A stretch of DNA of 32,172 nt, taken from assembly GCA_005880315.1 (NCBI GenBank), contig VBHB01000086.1, forward strand, positions 1 to 32,172, in the 5' to 3' direction. The notes below the pieces were generated by a model. It ran no database searches. It was not told where the DNA came from and saw only the letters and a list, made by a program, of their open reading frames with translations. Numbering within the stretch: the first letter of the stretch is position 1; each line of letters starts with the position of its first letter. A program made the position numbers and the translations under genes. Below, piece by piece: positions 16,244 through 24,094 of this stretch. The stretch comes from Chloroflexota bacterium (GTDB lineage: Bacteria; Chloroflexota; Dormibacteria; Dormibacterales; Dormibacteraceae).

Positions 16244-18271
16244 TTAGCTTGCCGCTTCGTGCTGCTTCTGAAATTCTTCGATGATCACTTTCGCAAGGTG
16301 AGCCGGCATCTCGTCGTAGTGCGAGAACTTCTTCGTGTAGCTGCCGCGCCCCTGTGTGATGGAGCGCAAATCCAGAGCGAAACGCAGCATCTCCGACTCC
16401 GGCACGTTGACGTGTACGAGCTGGTAACCGTCGTCGGGCTCGGTGCCCATGATCTTGCCCCGACGTCCGTTGATGTCCGACATGATGTCGCCGAGATTCT
16501 TCTCGGGCACCTTGATCGTGGCTTCGACGATCGGCTCGAGAAGCACCGGGCCGGCATCGAGTGCACCTTTGCGGATGGCCAGCGACCCCGCGATCTGGAA
16601 AGCCATGTCGTTGGAGTCGACCTGGTGGAACTTGCCATCGACGAGTGTGACCTTGACGTCCACCATCGGATAACCGGCGACCACGCCCTTGGCCATGTTG
16701 TCAACGATTCCCTTCTGCACAGAGACGCGGAAGTTCTGCGGGATGGCGCCGCCGAAGATCTTGTCTTCCCACACGAAGCCCTCTCCGCGCTTGGTCGGTG
16801 CGACCTCGATGACGCAGATGCCGTATTGGCCGTGGCCGCCTGACTGCTTGACGTGCCGGCCCTCGGCCCGGCTGTGGCCGGACACGGTCTCGCGGTAGGC
16901 CACCCGAGGCGTCTGCGTCGTCGCCTCGACGCCATACTTCCGTTTCAGCTTCTCGAGGGTCACGTCGAGGTGGACATCGCCAAGGCCCGCGATGACGAGC
17001 TGCTTGGTCTCCTCCATCCGCTCGACGTGCAGCGTCGGGTCCTCTTCGGCGAGGCGCGCCAGGCCGCTCGAGATCTTCTCCTCGTCGCCGCGGGCCTTGG
17101 GCGTGATGGCGAGGCTGTAGGCAGGGGCCGGCAGGTCCAGGGGTGCAGCTGGGCCGCCGTCCTTGGCAGCCCCCAAGGTGTCCCCTGTCAGTGTGTGGGT
17201 GAGCTTGGTCACGGCGCCGATGTCGCCGGCGTGGACCTCCGTCGCAGTCACATGCTCCTTGCCGCGCGGGTAGAAGATCTGCGCCAGGCGCTCGTCTCCA
17301 CCCCGGTTGAGGTTGGTCAGGTGCTGGTCCGTCTTGATCGAGCCGGAGACGACTTTGAAGTAGCTGACCCTCCCGAACTGGTCGCCGCCAGTGCTGAACA
17401 CGAAGGCCTTGGTCGGTTTGTCGGGCTCGCCCTCCGCCGGAGGAAGCAGCTCGGCGATCGTCGACATCAAGGTCCGGACGCCGAGCAGCTTGGTGGCCGA
17501 CGAGCACACGACCGGGGCCACCTTGCCCGCGAGGATCCCTTCGCGCAGGCCTCGCTGGATCTCCTCCTCGTTGAGCGTGCCCGCGTCGAGGTACTTCTCG
17601 AGGAGCGAGTCATCGCTCTCGGCGGCGGCTTCGATGAGCTGGCCGCGGTATTGCTCGACCAGCTTCTGCATGTCATCTGGAATCGGTGCCTCAGCGCCCT
17701 TCCCATCGCTTGCCGTCACGAACGCTTTGAGATGGAGCAGGTCGACGATGCCGCGAAAATCCTGCTCGGCGCCGATCGGGAGGTGAAGCGGGAACGGCCG
17801 CGGCGAAAGGTGCTCCCGCATTGCGCTCACCGCGCCGTAGAAGTCCGAATGCTCCTTGTCGAGCTTGTTGACCACCACCACGCGGGGTTTGCTCGTGCGG
17901 TTGCACAGCTCCCAGGCGATCTCGGTGCCCACCGCCAGGTTGGGGGTCGGGCCCACCACCACGACCGCGCCTTCCGCCGCGCGGAGGCCACTGAGCGCCT
18001 GACCCGTGAAATCGAAGAACCCGGGGGCGTCGAGGATGTTGATCTTGAAGCCGCCGTGCTCGGCGAATCCGATTCCGAGATTGATCGAGATCTTGCGCCG
18101 CTGCTCCTCGGGCTCGAAGTCAGTGGTCGCCGTCTGCTGGTCCGGCGAGCCGAGGCGGGGGACAGAGCCGGAGCTGAACAGCATCGCCTCGGCGAGGGAT
18201 GTCTTGCCGTCGTGCGAGTGGCCCAGCAGGACCACGTTCCGGATCTTTTCGGTCGGGTAATCGGCTGCCAT
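16244..18271 (-). CDS. Elongation factor G-like translational GTPase (EF-G2/FusA2-like)
   Basis: 675 aa: G1 GHSHDGKTSLAEAML, G3 DAPGFFDF, G4 NKLD, EF-G domain IV/V (GGHGQYGICVIEVAPTKRGEGFVWEDKIFGGAIPQNF...; DINGRRGKIMGTEPDDGYQLVHVNVPESEMLRFALDLRSITQGRGSYTKKFSHYDEMP). Confidence 0.93.
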   Translation of the reverse strand: MAADYPTEKIRNVVLLGHSHDGKTSLAEAMLFSSGSVPRLGSPDQQTATTDFEPEEQRRKISINLGIGFAEHGGFKINILDAPGFFDFTGQALSGLRAAEGAVVVVGPTPNLAVGTEIAWELCNRTSKPRVVVVNKLDKEHSDFYGAVSAMREHLSPRPFPLHLPIGAEQDFRGIVDLLHLKAFVTASDGKGAEAPIPDDMQKLVEQYRGQLIEAAAESDDSLLEKYLDAGTLNEEEIQRGLREGILAGKVAPVVCSSATKLLGVRTLMSTIAELLPPAEGEPDKPTKAFVFSTGGDQFGRVSYFKVVSGSIKTDQHLTNLNRGGDERLAQIFYPRGKEHVTATEVHAGDIGAVTKLTHTLTGDTLGAAKDGGPAAPLDLPAPAYSLAITPKARGDEEKISSGLARLAEEDPTLHVERMEETKQLVIAGLGDVHLDVTLEKLKRKYGVEATTQTPRVAYRETVSGHSRAEGRHVKQSGGHGQYGICVIEVAPTKRGEGFVWEDKIFGGAIPQNFRVSVQKGIVDNMAKGVVAGYPMVDVKVTLVDGKFHQVDSNDMAFQIAGSLAIRKGALDAGPVLLEPIVEATIKVPEKNLGDIMSDINGRRGKIMGTEPDDGYQLVHVNVPESEMLRFALDLRSITQGRGSYTKKFSHYDEMPAHLAKVIIEEFQKQHEAAS

Positions 18272-18344
18272 CCAACCCCCAGCAAAGCCTGCCGTACGTT
18301 CGATGCCTAAGTCTAAGGGGCGATTAAGGGACGGTTGGCTTGGG

Positions 18345-18350
18345 TATGAT
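18345..18350 (+). promoter_or_regulatory. -10 element TATGAT of a likely leaderless promoter
   Basis: TATGAT ending 10 nt before ATG 18361. Confidence 0.5.
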
Positions 18351-18360
18351 CTGACTCTAC

Positions 18361-18591
18361 ATGGTCAAGAAGACCGCGTCTGTCGAAGAGGTGCTGGCGG
18401 CGATCGAGACTGCCCGCGACAAGGTGATGGCCGACGAGGTCAAGTCGCTCACCAAGCTGGGCATCCCCAAGACGATGGCCTACCAGATGATCGCCAGCAG
18501 GTTCCACCAGAAGGTGGGGAACCAGGAGGAGGCTGAGCCCGACCCGTTTGAGGGCAACAACAACACCACCTCCTGGGAAGAGATCGGCTAA
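18361..18591 (+). CDS. Hypothetical small protein (76 aa)
   Basis: MVKKTASVEEVLAAIETARDKVMADEVKSLTKLGIPKTMAYQMIASRFHQKVGNQEEAEPDPFEG...; good promoter context. Confidence 0.65.
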   Translation: MVKKTASVEEVLAAIETARDKVMADEVKSLTKLGIPKTMAYQMIASRFHQKVGNQEEAEPDPFEGNNNTTSWEEIG

Positions 18592-18615
18592 CCAGCCGCT
18601 GATGATCCGGGCGGC

Positions 18616-20097
18616 GTGAATCGCGCCCGCCGGCTTGCCCGCCTTCTCAACATCCTCGCCGCGATCATCGCCGAGCCCGGCCTGAACCCGCTGGAGCTTG
18701 CCGAACGTGCGGGCGTCTCCGAACGTCAGCTTCGGCGTGACCTGAGCCAGCTTCGCGAGCTCGGCTACGAGGTCGCTTACACGAGCGGCTATGAGGTTCA
18801 GGAGAAGCTGAACCTGGAGGGCCGCGCCCCGTCGCGAACCCCGAAACGGGTCTACGAACAGCAGGTCGAGCTCCTGCAAGCGGTCGCGCAGGCCGTCGGC
18901 AGCGCGGGCCTGGGTGGCGACGGAACGGCTCGCACGCGCACAAAGTCCGCCCGCGCCAGGGGCAGAGCAATGAAGTCGAAGCCGATCGTGTTGATTCCCA
19001 CCGGAGAGACCGACGCCGACTTCATCCACGCAACTGGTTTCGCGGTCGAGACGGGCCTCTACATCCGGTACGCGGTGGGCGACGACGTCCTCGTCGCCAG
19101 CCCTCTGGAGATTGACCGGGCGCGGGCGCAAAGCAAAGCCAAGCAGGTGCTGGAGGACCGTCAGGCCTACGTCCACGCGTCATGGGCCGGCCTGGCCACC
19201 ACAATGCTGCGGGAAAGAGGTATTGACTCAGCGCGTGTCTCGCCGCGGCTGCACGCGGTGCACCTGGAAGAGCTGCGCGCCAACGGCATTGCCGCCGAGG
19301 TCGATCGCGACCTCTTTCGTGCCGAACGCCGACATAAGTCTTTTGTCGAGGCGCAAGCGATCCAGGCCAGCCAAAGCGCCGCAGAGGCGGCCGTCGTCGA
19401 GGTGGTCCGCCACCTGGCGGCGGCGGAGATCAAGGACGGGATCCTCTGGTCGGACGGGCGACCGTTGACCTCGGAATTGCTGTATGCACGCGCCCAGCTG
19501 TTGCTCGGCGAGATGGGTCACACCTGCCCCGACATGATCATCGCCGGCTCGCCGGAATGTGCGCTGCCGCACTATCGGGGGGAGGGTCAGATCCGCGCGA
19601 ATGCGCCGGTGATCATCGACATCTTTCCGGTCGGCCGCGCAAGTCATTACCACGGCGACCTCACACGCACCGTTGTCGTTGGCGAGATCCCGGAAGAGTT
19701 CCGGCGCATGCACACCGCGGCCCTGCAGGCGCTCGACGCGGGCATCGAAACCATCCGCGCCGGCGTGCTCGGCAAGGACGTCCATCTCGCCGTGTGCCAG
19801 GTCCTCGTCGATCGTGGCTTCGGCACCACGTCGACCGGCTACGAGGGCTCCGAAGGAGTGCCCAAGATGAACCACAGCACGGGCCACGGCGTTGGTCTCG
19901 AGGTGCATGAGGAGCCGTCGCTGCGCGAGTCGTCCACCGGACCGCTCGAGGAAGGCGACGTCGTCACGGTGGAGCCGGGGCTCTACAAGCTTGGCCTCGG
20001 TGGCGTTCGCGTCGAGGACACGGGGATGGTGACCGCGAACGGCTTCCATAACTTCACGACTCTCACCCGCAGCCTGGATCCCAAGGACTACCTCTGA
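18616..20097 (+). CDS. Fusion of N-terminal winged-helix (DeoR/HTH_11-like) domain to M24 Xaa-Pro aminopeptidase
   Basis: N-term RLARLLNILAAIIAEPGLNPLELAERAGVSERQLRRDLSQLRELGYEVAYTSGYEV; C-term M24 ligands in VIIDIFPV, YHGDLTRT, STGHGVGLEVHE, VTVEPGLY, VRVEDTG. In-frame ATG 18970 is a possible internal start. Confidence 0.85.
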   Translation: MNRARRLARLLNILAAIIAEPGLNPLELAERAGVSERQLRRDLSQLRELGYEVAYTSGYEVQEKLNLEGRAPSRTPKRVYEQQVELLQAVAQAVGSAGLGGDGTARTRTKSARARGRAMKSKPIVLIPTGETDADFIHATGFAVETGLYIRYAVGDDVLVASPLEIDRARAQSKAKQVLEDRQAYVHASWAGLATTMLRERGIDSARVSPRLHAVHLEELRANGIAAEVDRDLFRAERRHKSFVEAQAIQASQSAAEAAVVEVVRHLAAAEIKDGILWSDGRPLTSELLYARAQLLLGEMGHTCPDMIIAGSPECALPHYRGEGQIRANAPVIIDIFPVGRASHYHGDLTRTVVVGEIPEEFRRMHTAALQALDAGIETIRAGVLGKDVHLAVCQVLVDRGFGTTSTGYEGSEGVPKMNHSTGHGVGLEVHEEPSLRESSTGPLEEGDVVTVEPGLYKLGLGGVRVEDTGMVTANGFHNFTTLTRSLDPKDYL

Positions 20098-20106
20098 AGG
20101 CCTGCG

Positions 20107-20568
20107 ATGGGTGAGCTGCGCATCGAGCACGACGACCAGCTCTCGTCAGGCACCTGCACGCATTGCGGCGCTCCGTTCGACAGCGTGATCGGCGTCACTT
20201 ACGAGGACGATGAGCCGATCGCGATCTATCGCGCGGACATATTCGATCATTTTCATCGCGAGGGTGGTCCCCGCGTCGTGCTCTCCATCGCGGTCGGCGA
20301 CTGGAGCGACGGCACCGGCCGCGCCGATCGTTGCTCGGCGGCGATAGAAGCCTGGGCCGAGGGCGACCGCGTCCAGATGGCGTTCAGTGACCGCGCTGGC
20401 TCGCCCTGGCAGGAGCTGGAGGTCGTGAGCTGGCAGCTGAGTAGCGCTGAAGCGCAGGCGGGCCCGCTGCGCGATGCCTTCCTCCGCCTCGCCGATCACA
20501 TCGCGTACCAGGACCGCAGGCTGCGCCGTGCGCTCGTTCCCGCCCGTCGCCACAGCCAGGGACTGTAA
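20107..20568 (+). CDS. Hypothetical protein (153 aa) with CxxC near N-terminus
   Basis: MGELRIEHDDQLSSGTCTHCGAPFDSVIGVTYEDDEPIAIYRADIFDHFH...; same orientation as neighbours, 10 nt downstream of the M24 gene. Confidence 0.6.
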   Translation: MGELRIEHDDQLSSGTCTHCGAPFDSVIGVTYEDDEPIAIYRADIFDHFHREGGPRVVLSIAVGDWSDGTGRADRCSAAIEAWAEGDRVQMAFSDRAGSPWQELEVVSWQLSSAEAQAGPLRDAFLRLADHIAYQDRRLRRALVPARRHSQGL

Positions 20569-20600
20569 ACCCCAGCTTTACGTACCGTAAGCTTTCGCGC

Positions 20601-21224
20601 GTGCCTCGGCAGGAGACCCTCGGCCAGCGCATTCGCCGCATCCGTCAGCAGCGGGGCATGAGTCTTGCCAAGGTCAGCGGCGGCGACTTCAGCCGTGCGT
20701 TCCTCAATCAGGTCGAGCTTGGTCGGAGCCAGCCCTCGACGAGAGTGCTGCGGGTGATCGCGGGCCGGCTGGGCACCGAGGTCGACTACCTCCTCGAGGG
20801 CAGGCTGCCGAACCTCGACCGCGAGCTTGCGCTGGAGCGGGCACGGGTGCTCCTCGCTCGCGGCCAGGCGAGGCGTGCGCTGGCGGCGCTCGACGATGCC
20901 CTCGGTGCCGCGGACTGGCCCATGAGCACTGACGCGCGCCTGTGCCAGGCCGAAGCCTTGCGTGCTCTGGGACGTACGGAGGAGGCGGATGGAATCATGG
21001 CCGTGGAGCGACAGGTCATCAGCTCGCGAGGCGACGCCCATCGTCTCGAGCGCTTGCGCGCGCTGGAACGCGGTCAGGCGTTCTCGGTCGGTCGCGGCGA
21101 TCCGGAGGCCGCGATTCGGGCGCACCTGCGCCTGGCGGACAGGGCGATGCGGGCGGCCCGGACCTATGACGCGCTCGAGCACTATCGCGCGGCGCGTGTG
21201 CTGCTAGAAGCTTCCTCCAGATAA
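20601..21224 (+). CDS. XRE-family transcriptional regulator with C-terminal TPR-like helical region
   Basis: LGQRIRRIRQQRGMSLAKVSGGDFSRAFLNQVELGRSQPSTRVLRVIAGRLGTEVDYLL HTH; then helical-repeat-like C-terminus; GTG start. Confidence 0.85.
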   Translation: MPRQETLGQRIRRIRQQRGMSLAKVSGGDFSRAFLNQVELGRSQPSTRVLRVIAGRLGTEVDYLLEGRLPNLDRELALERARVLLARGQARRALAALDDALGAADWPMSTDARLCQAEALRALGRTEEADGIMAVERQVISSRGDAHRLERLRALERGQAFSVGRGDPEAAIRAHLRLADRAMRAARTYDALEHYRAARVLLEASSR

Positions 21225-21228
21225 CGGG

Positions 21229-21999
21229 TCAGAAGCCGGAAGGCCACGCGAAGGCCGGCGGCGGAACAACCATCGGCGGGCTGATCTCGAGCGTGATCAC
21301 CTCGTGGTTCGCTAGCACGATGCTTTTGGGGTCGCCGGCGTACAGCTGTGGTCCCTCCCCGTTCCCGCGATCCACGTAAATGACCAGCTTTTGGTCGGGT
21401 GCGAGGACGAAAGACGAGACATGAGCTGAGTCGAGCGGCTGCGCTTTGACTCCCCACGCACCCCAGACCGCAAAGAAGTCACCGAGCGTGAAGGTGCGGT
21501 CGGCGGGCGCCTCGACGTGGATGATTCCGGGCTCGCCGCTGTGCATGTGCAGCCAGTAGTAGCAAAAGGAGCTCCGGCCAACGGCTGTGGGGATGGCGAC
21601 GATGCGGCCCTGGTAGAGGATCTGCACCGCTGCGTGGTAGTGGACCTGCGTGTGCTCGAGCTGATCGCAAGGGATGGCGGTGGAAGCACTTTGGCCGCTG
21701 GCGGGCGTCTGGGTGGCAGCCGGGGTCGGGGTGTTGAAGCGAGACACGGCCACGTAGCTCATCACGGCGACGACCACCAGCACGATCGCCGTGACACCGG
21801 CGACCAGCCCGACCAGGGCGCCGGTGGAGAGGCCGCGCCGGGTCGGTTGGGCGGCTCCGGCCGCGACCCAGGCCCGGCCGGTCCACCGCCACGATCCATC
21901 CGATGACAGTGCCGGCTTCCAGCCCGCGCCGTCCCACCACCAGTACCCGTCAGGCGAGAACGTGGTCGGGCTTTGCATGTGGCCGGGGGGTTGCGCCAC
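21229..21999 (-). CDS. Membrane-anchored protein: DUF2510-like WW repeats + TM + His-rich extracytoplasmic domain (paralogue 1)
   Basis: PDGYWWWDGAGWKPALSSDGSWRWTGRAWV, TM segment, then CDQLEHTQVHYHAAVQILYQGRIVAIPTAVG...CYYWLHMHSGEPGIIHVEAP...TFTLGDFFAVWGAW. Confidence 0.75.
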   Translation of the reverse strand: MAQPPGHMQSPTTFSPDGYWWWDGAGWKPALSSDGSWRWTGRAWVAAGAAQPTRRGLSTGALVGLVAGVTAIVLVVVAVMSYVAVSRFNTPTPAATQTPASGQSASTAIPCDQLEHTQVHYHAAVQILYQGRIVAIPTAVGRSSFCYYWLHMHSGEPGIIHVEAPADRTFTLGDFFAVWGAWGVKAQPLDSAHVSSFVLAPDQKLVIYVDRGNGEGPQLYAGDPKSIVLANHEVITLEISPPMVVPPPAFAWPSGF

Positions 22000-22047
22000 C
22001 CGCGAAGGCTACCCGATGGCCCTCGCGATCCTCTTTATGAAGGGGCC

Positions 22048-22737
22048 TCAGAGCCCCTTGTTGGTGCCCGAGTTCCAGTCGAACGCCGGCGGCGGCGTCG
22101 GCTTGTCGTTGGTGATCTCGATGGTGATCACCTCATGAGTCTTCAGGACGATCGACTTCGGGTCGCCGTTGTACAGGACCCCGCCCTTGCCGTCGCTGGC
22201 ATCGACGTAGACGTAGATCTTCTCGTTCGGCCCAAGGGTGAAAGACGAGACATGTGTGGCATCGAATGGCACCGCGCCTTTACCGCTGTCTTTCGACCAC
22301 TGATCCCAGACCTGGAAGAACTGGCCCAGGGTGAATGTGTCGTTCAAGGGAGATTCGATGTGGATGATGTCCGGATACGCGGTGTGGACGTGGAGCCAGT
22401 AGTAGCAGGTCGGCGTCGACTCCCCGCCCTGGATTCCGATCCCTCCAGGAAGGCGGACCTGATCTCCCTCGTGGATGATCCGGAGCGCGGCGTGGTAGTG
22501 GGTTTGCGTCTGTTCGAGGTGGTCGCAGGTGACCCCGGCCACCTTCGGCGTGGGGGCCGCCCGGTTGTTGACGAAGTTGTAAACAATGAGGCCGATCGCG
22601 AAGGCCACGAGGATCGCGCCGACGGCTACCGGCAGCATGGGGATGTCCGGACCGGTCTTGACCTTCGGCGGCAGCCGCCGACCGGTCTTCCCCTTCGCCC
22701 CCCGCTGGGGCGCCTTCGTACGCGTCGATGAGGCCAT
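22048..22737 (-). CDS. Membrane-anchored His-rich extracytoplasmic domain protein (paralogue 2)
   Basis: MASSTRTKAPQRG..., TM segment, CDHLEQTQTHYHAALRIIHEGDQVRLPGGIGIQ...CYYWLHVHTAYPDIIHIESP...TFTLGQFFQVWDQW...GDPKSIVLKTHEVITIEI; start trimmed from track 23100 to ATG 22737. Confidence 0.78.
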   Translation of the reverse strand: MASSTRTKAPQRGAKGKTGRRLPPKVKTGPDIPMLPVAVGAILVAFAIGLIVYNFVNNRAAPTPKVAGVTCDHLEQTQTHYHAALRIIHEGDQVRLPGGIGIQGGESTPTCYYWLHVHTAYPDIIHIESPLNDTFTLGQFFQVWDQWSKDSGKGAVPFDATHVSSFTLGPNEKIYVYVDASDGKGGVLYNGDPKSIVLKTHEVITIEITNDKPTPPPAFDWNSGTNKGL

Positions 22738-22836
22738 GCCTTGATAGAATACCGACCTACCCTTTCTGGCCTCGGCCGGTTGGCATGTGCCTCCCGTTCT
22801 GACCGCGGCCTGAACCCATAGGAAGGAGGCTCCCCA

Positions 22837-23241
22837 TTGCGGGAATACGAAGTTCTGTACATCGTTCGCGCCGACCTGGACGACGACAAGGTCCAAGACG
22901 TGGTCAAGCGCGTCAACACGCTGATCGAGCGATCTGGCGGAGTCGCCGAGCGCACCAACCTCTGGGGCAAGCGAAAGCTCGCCTACGAGGTCAAGCATCA
23001 AAAGGAAGGCTCGTACGTCCTCCAGGATTTCCAGATCGATCAGGGACGCATCCCCGAGCTCGAGGCCGCGCTCAAGATCACCGAAGAGGTTCTCCGGCAT
23101 CTCATCGTGCGCAAGCCGGAGAAAGCCGCACCGGCCCCCGTCGTGCCGCCGCCCCCGGCGGAGGTCGTCCTCGAGCCAATCGCAGTCGAACCGGAACCGG
23201 TGGCGGCCAAATCGATGGGTGATCGGGAGGAGGAGTCTTAG
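22837..23241 (+). CDS. rpsF: 30S ribosomal protein S6 with acidic/Pro-rich C-terminal tail
   Basis: MREYEVLYIVRADLDDDKVQDVVKRVNTLIERSGGVAERTNLWGKRKLAYEVKHQKEGSYVLQDFQ; strong SD GGAAGGAGG, TTG start. Confidence 0.94.
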   Translation: MREYEVLYIVRADLDDDKVQDVVKRVNTLIERSGGVAERTNLWGKRKLAYEVKHQKEGSYVLQDFQIDQGRIPELEAALKITEEVLRHLIVRKPEKAAPAPVVPPPPAEVVLEPIAVEPEPVAAKSMGDREEES

Positions 23242-23243
23242 AG

Positions 23244-23699
23244 ATGTCGAACCTCAACAAGGCAATGCTCATCGGCCGGCTCACCAAGGATCCCGAGATG
23301 CGTTACACGCCGAGCGGCACCGCGGTCACCAACTTCAGCATCGCCACCAACCGGTGGTCCACCGGTCCGGACGGCGAGCGGAAAGAGTTCACCGACTATC
23401 ACAACATCGTCGCGTACCCGATCGGCAAGCGAAACCTCGCCGAGACGGTGGCGCAGTACACGCGCAAGGGCGCGCTCGTCTTCGTTGAAGGCCGCATCCA
23501 GACCCGGTCGTGGGAAGGCCAGGATGGGCAGAAAAGACGGGTGACCGAGATCATCGCCAACGACGTGCAGTTCCTCGAGCCCCGTGGAGCAACCGCAGGA
23601 GCCGGGGCGCCTGCGCGCAGCGCAGCCGCGACACACGACGACATCCCCGCGCCGGACGACGCGCCCCGCGACGTCGACCCCGACGACATACCTTTCTAG
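23244..23699 (+). CDS. ssb: Single-stranded DNA-binding protein
   Basis: MSNLNKAMLIGRLTKDPEMRYTPSGTAVTNFSIATNR...; intact acidic C-terminal tip DPDDIPF. Confidence 0.95.
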   Translation: MSNLNKAMLIGRLTKDPEMRYTPSGTAVTNFSIATNRWSTGPDGERKEFTDYHNIVAYPIGKRNLAETVAQYTRKGALVFVEGRIQTRSWEGQDGQKRRVTEIIANDVQFLEPRGATAGAGAPARSAAATHDDIPAPDDAPRDVDPDDIPF

Positions 23700-23708
23700 G
23701 AGTTACCC

Positions 23709-23984
23709 ATGGCAGTCAACCGTCCACAACGCGACTCGAGCAGCGGCGGCGGGTCGAGAGGTCCGAAGCGCCAGCACCGAAAGGTGTGCAGCTTCTGCGT
23801 CGAGAAGGTGCAGTACATCGACTACAAGGAGATCTCGCGCCTTCGCCGTTTCGTCAGCGACCGCGGCAAGATCCTCCCTCGCCGCGTGACGGGCACCTGT
23901 GCCCGCCACCAGCGCCCACTCACAACGGCGCTGGAGCGCGCGCGAGCGATCGCACTATTGCCGTACACCACGGAGCAGCACTAG
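23709..23984 (+). CDS. rpsR: 30S ribosomal protein S18 (zinc-ribbon-like Cys variant)
   Basis: [63 protein letters not shown]. Confidence 0.95.
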   Translation: MAVNRPQRDSSSGGGSRGPKRQHRKVCSFCVEKVQYIDYKEISRLRRFVSDRGKILPRRVTGTCARHQRPLTTALERARAIALLPYTTEQH

Positions 23985-23990
23985 CTTTCC

Positions 23991-24050
23991 CCCTCCTCCC
24001 CACTTGTGGGGAGGTCGCCCCGGCCCTTCAGGGCCCGGGCGGGTGGGGGG
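23991..24050. repeat. Compound palindromic (REP-like) intergenic element / terminator
   Basis: Perfect hairpin CCTCCCCAC-TT-GTGGGGAGG (23995-24014), then near-perfect CCGGCCC-TTCA-GGGCCCGG, closed by GGGCGGGTGGGGGG. Confidence 0.5.
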
Positions 24051-24094
24051 ATACAATTCGGGTCGCCGCCGCAACCCAATTTCGGAGCGCGCCC

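Noticed and set aside
15199-16284. 361-aa + strand ORF
   Set aside because: Antisense to the glycerol-3-phosphate dehydrogenase; shadow ORF.
16853-18310. 485-aa + strand ORF
   Set aside because: Antisense to the well-supported EF-G-like gene; typical high-GC shadow ORF with no family motifs.
19228-20130. 300-aa - strand ORF
   Set aside because: Antisense to the M24 peptidase fusion; composition only.
22738-23100. N-terminal extension of the track ORF 22048-23100
   Set aside because: It runs antisense through rpsF; the natural start is ATG 22737 with a -10 box 8 nt upstream.
23510-24094. N-terminal 195 codons of the track ORF 23510-25246
   Set aside because: This part overlaps ssb and rpsR out of frame; the aminotransferase starts at ATG 24095.
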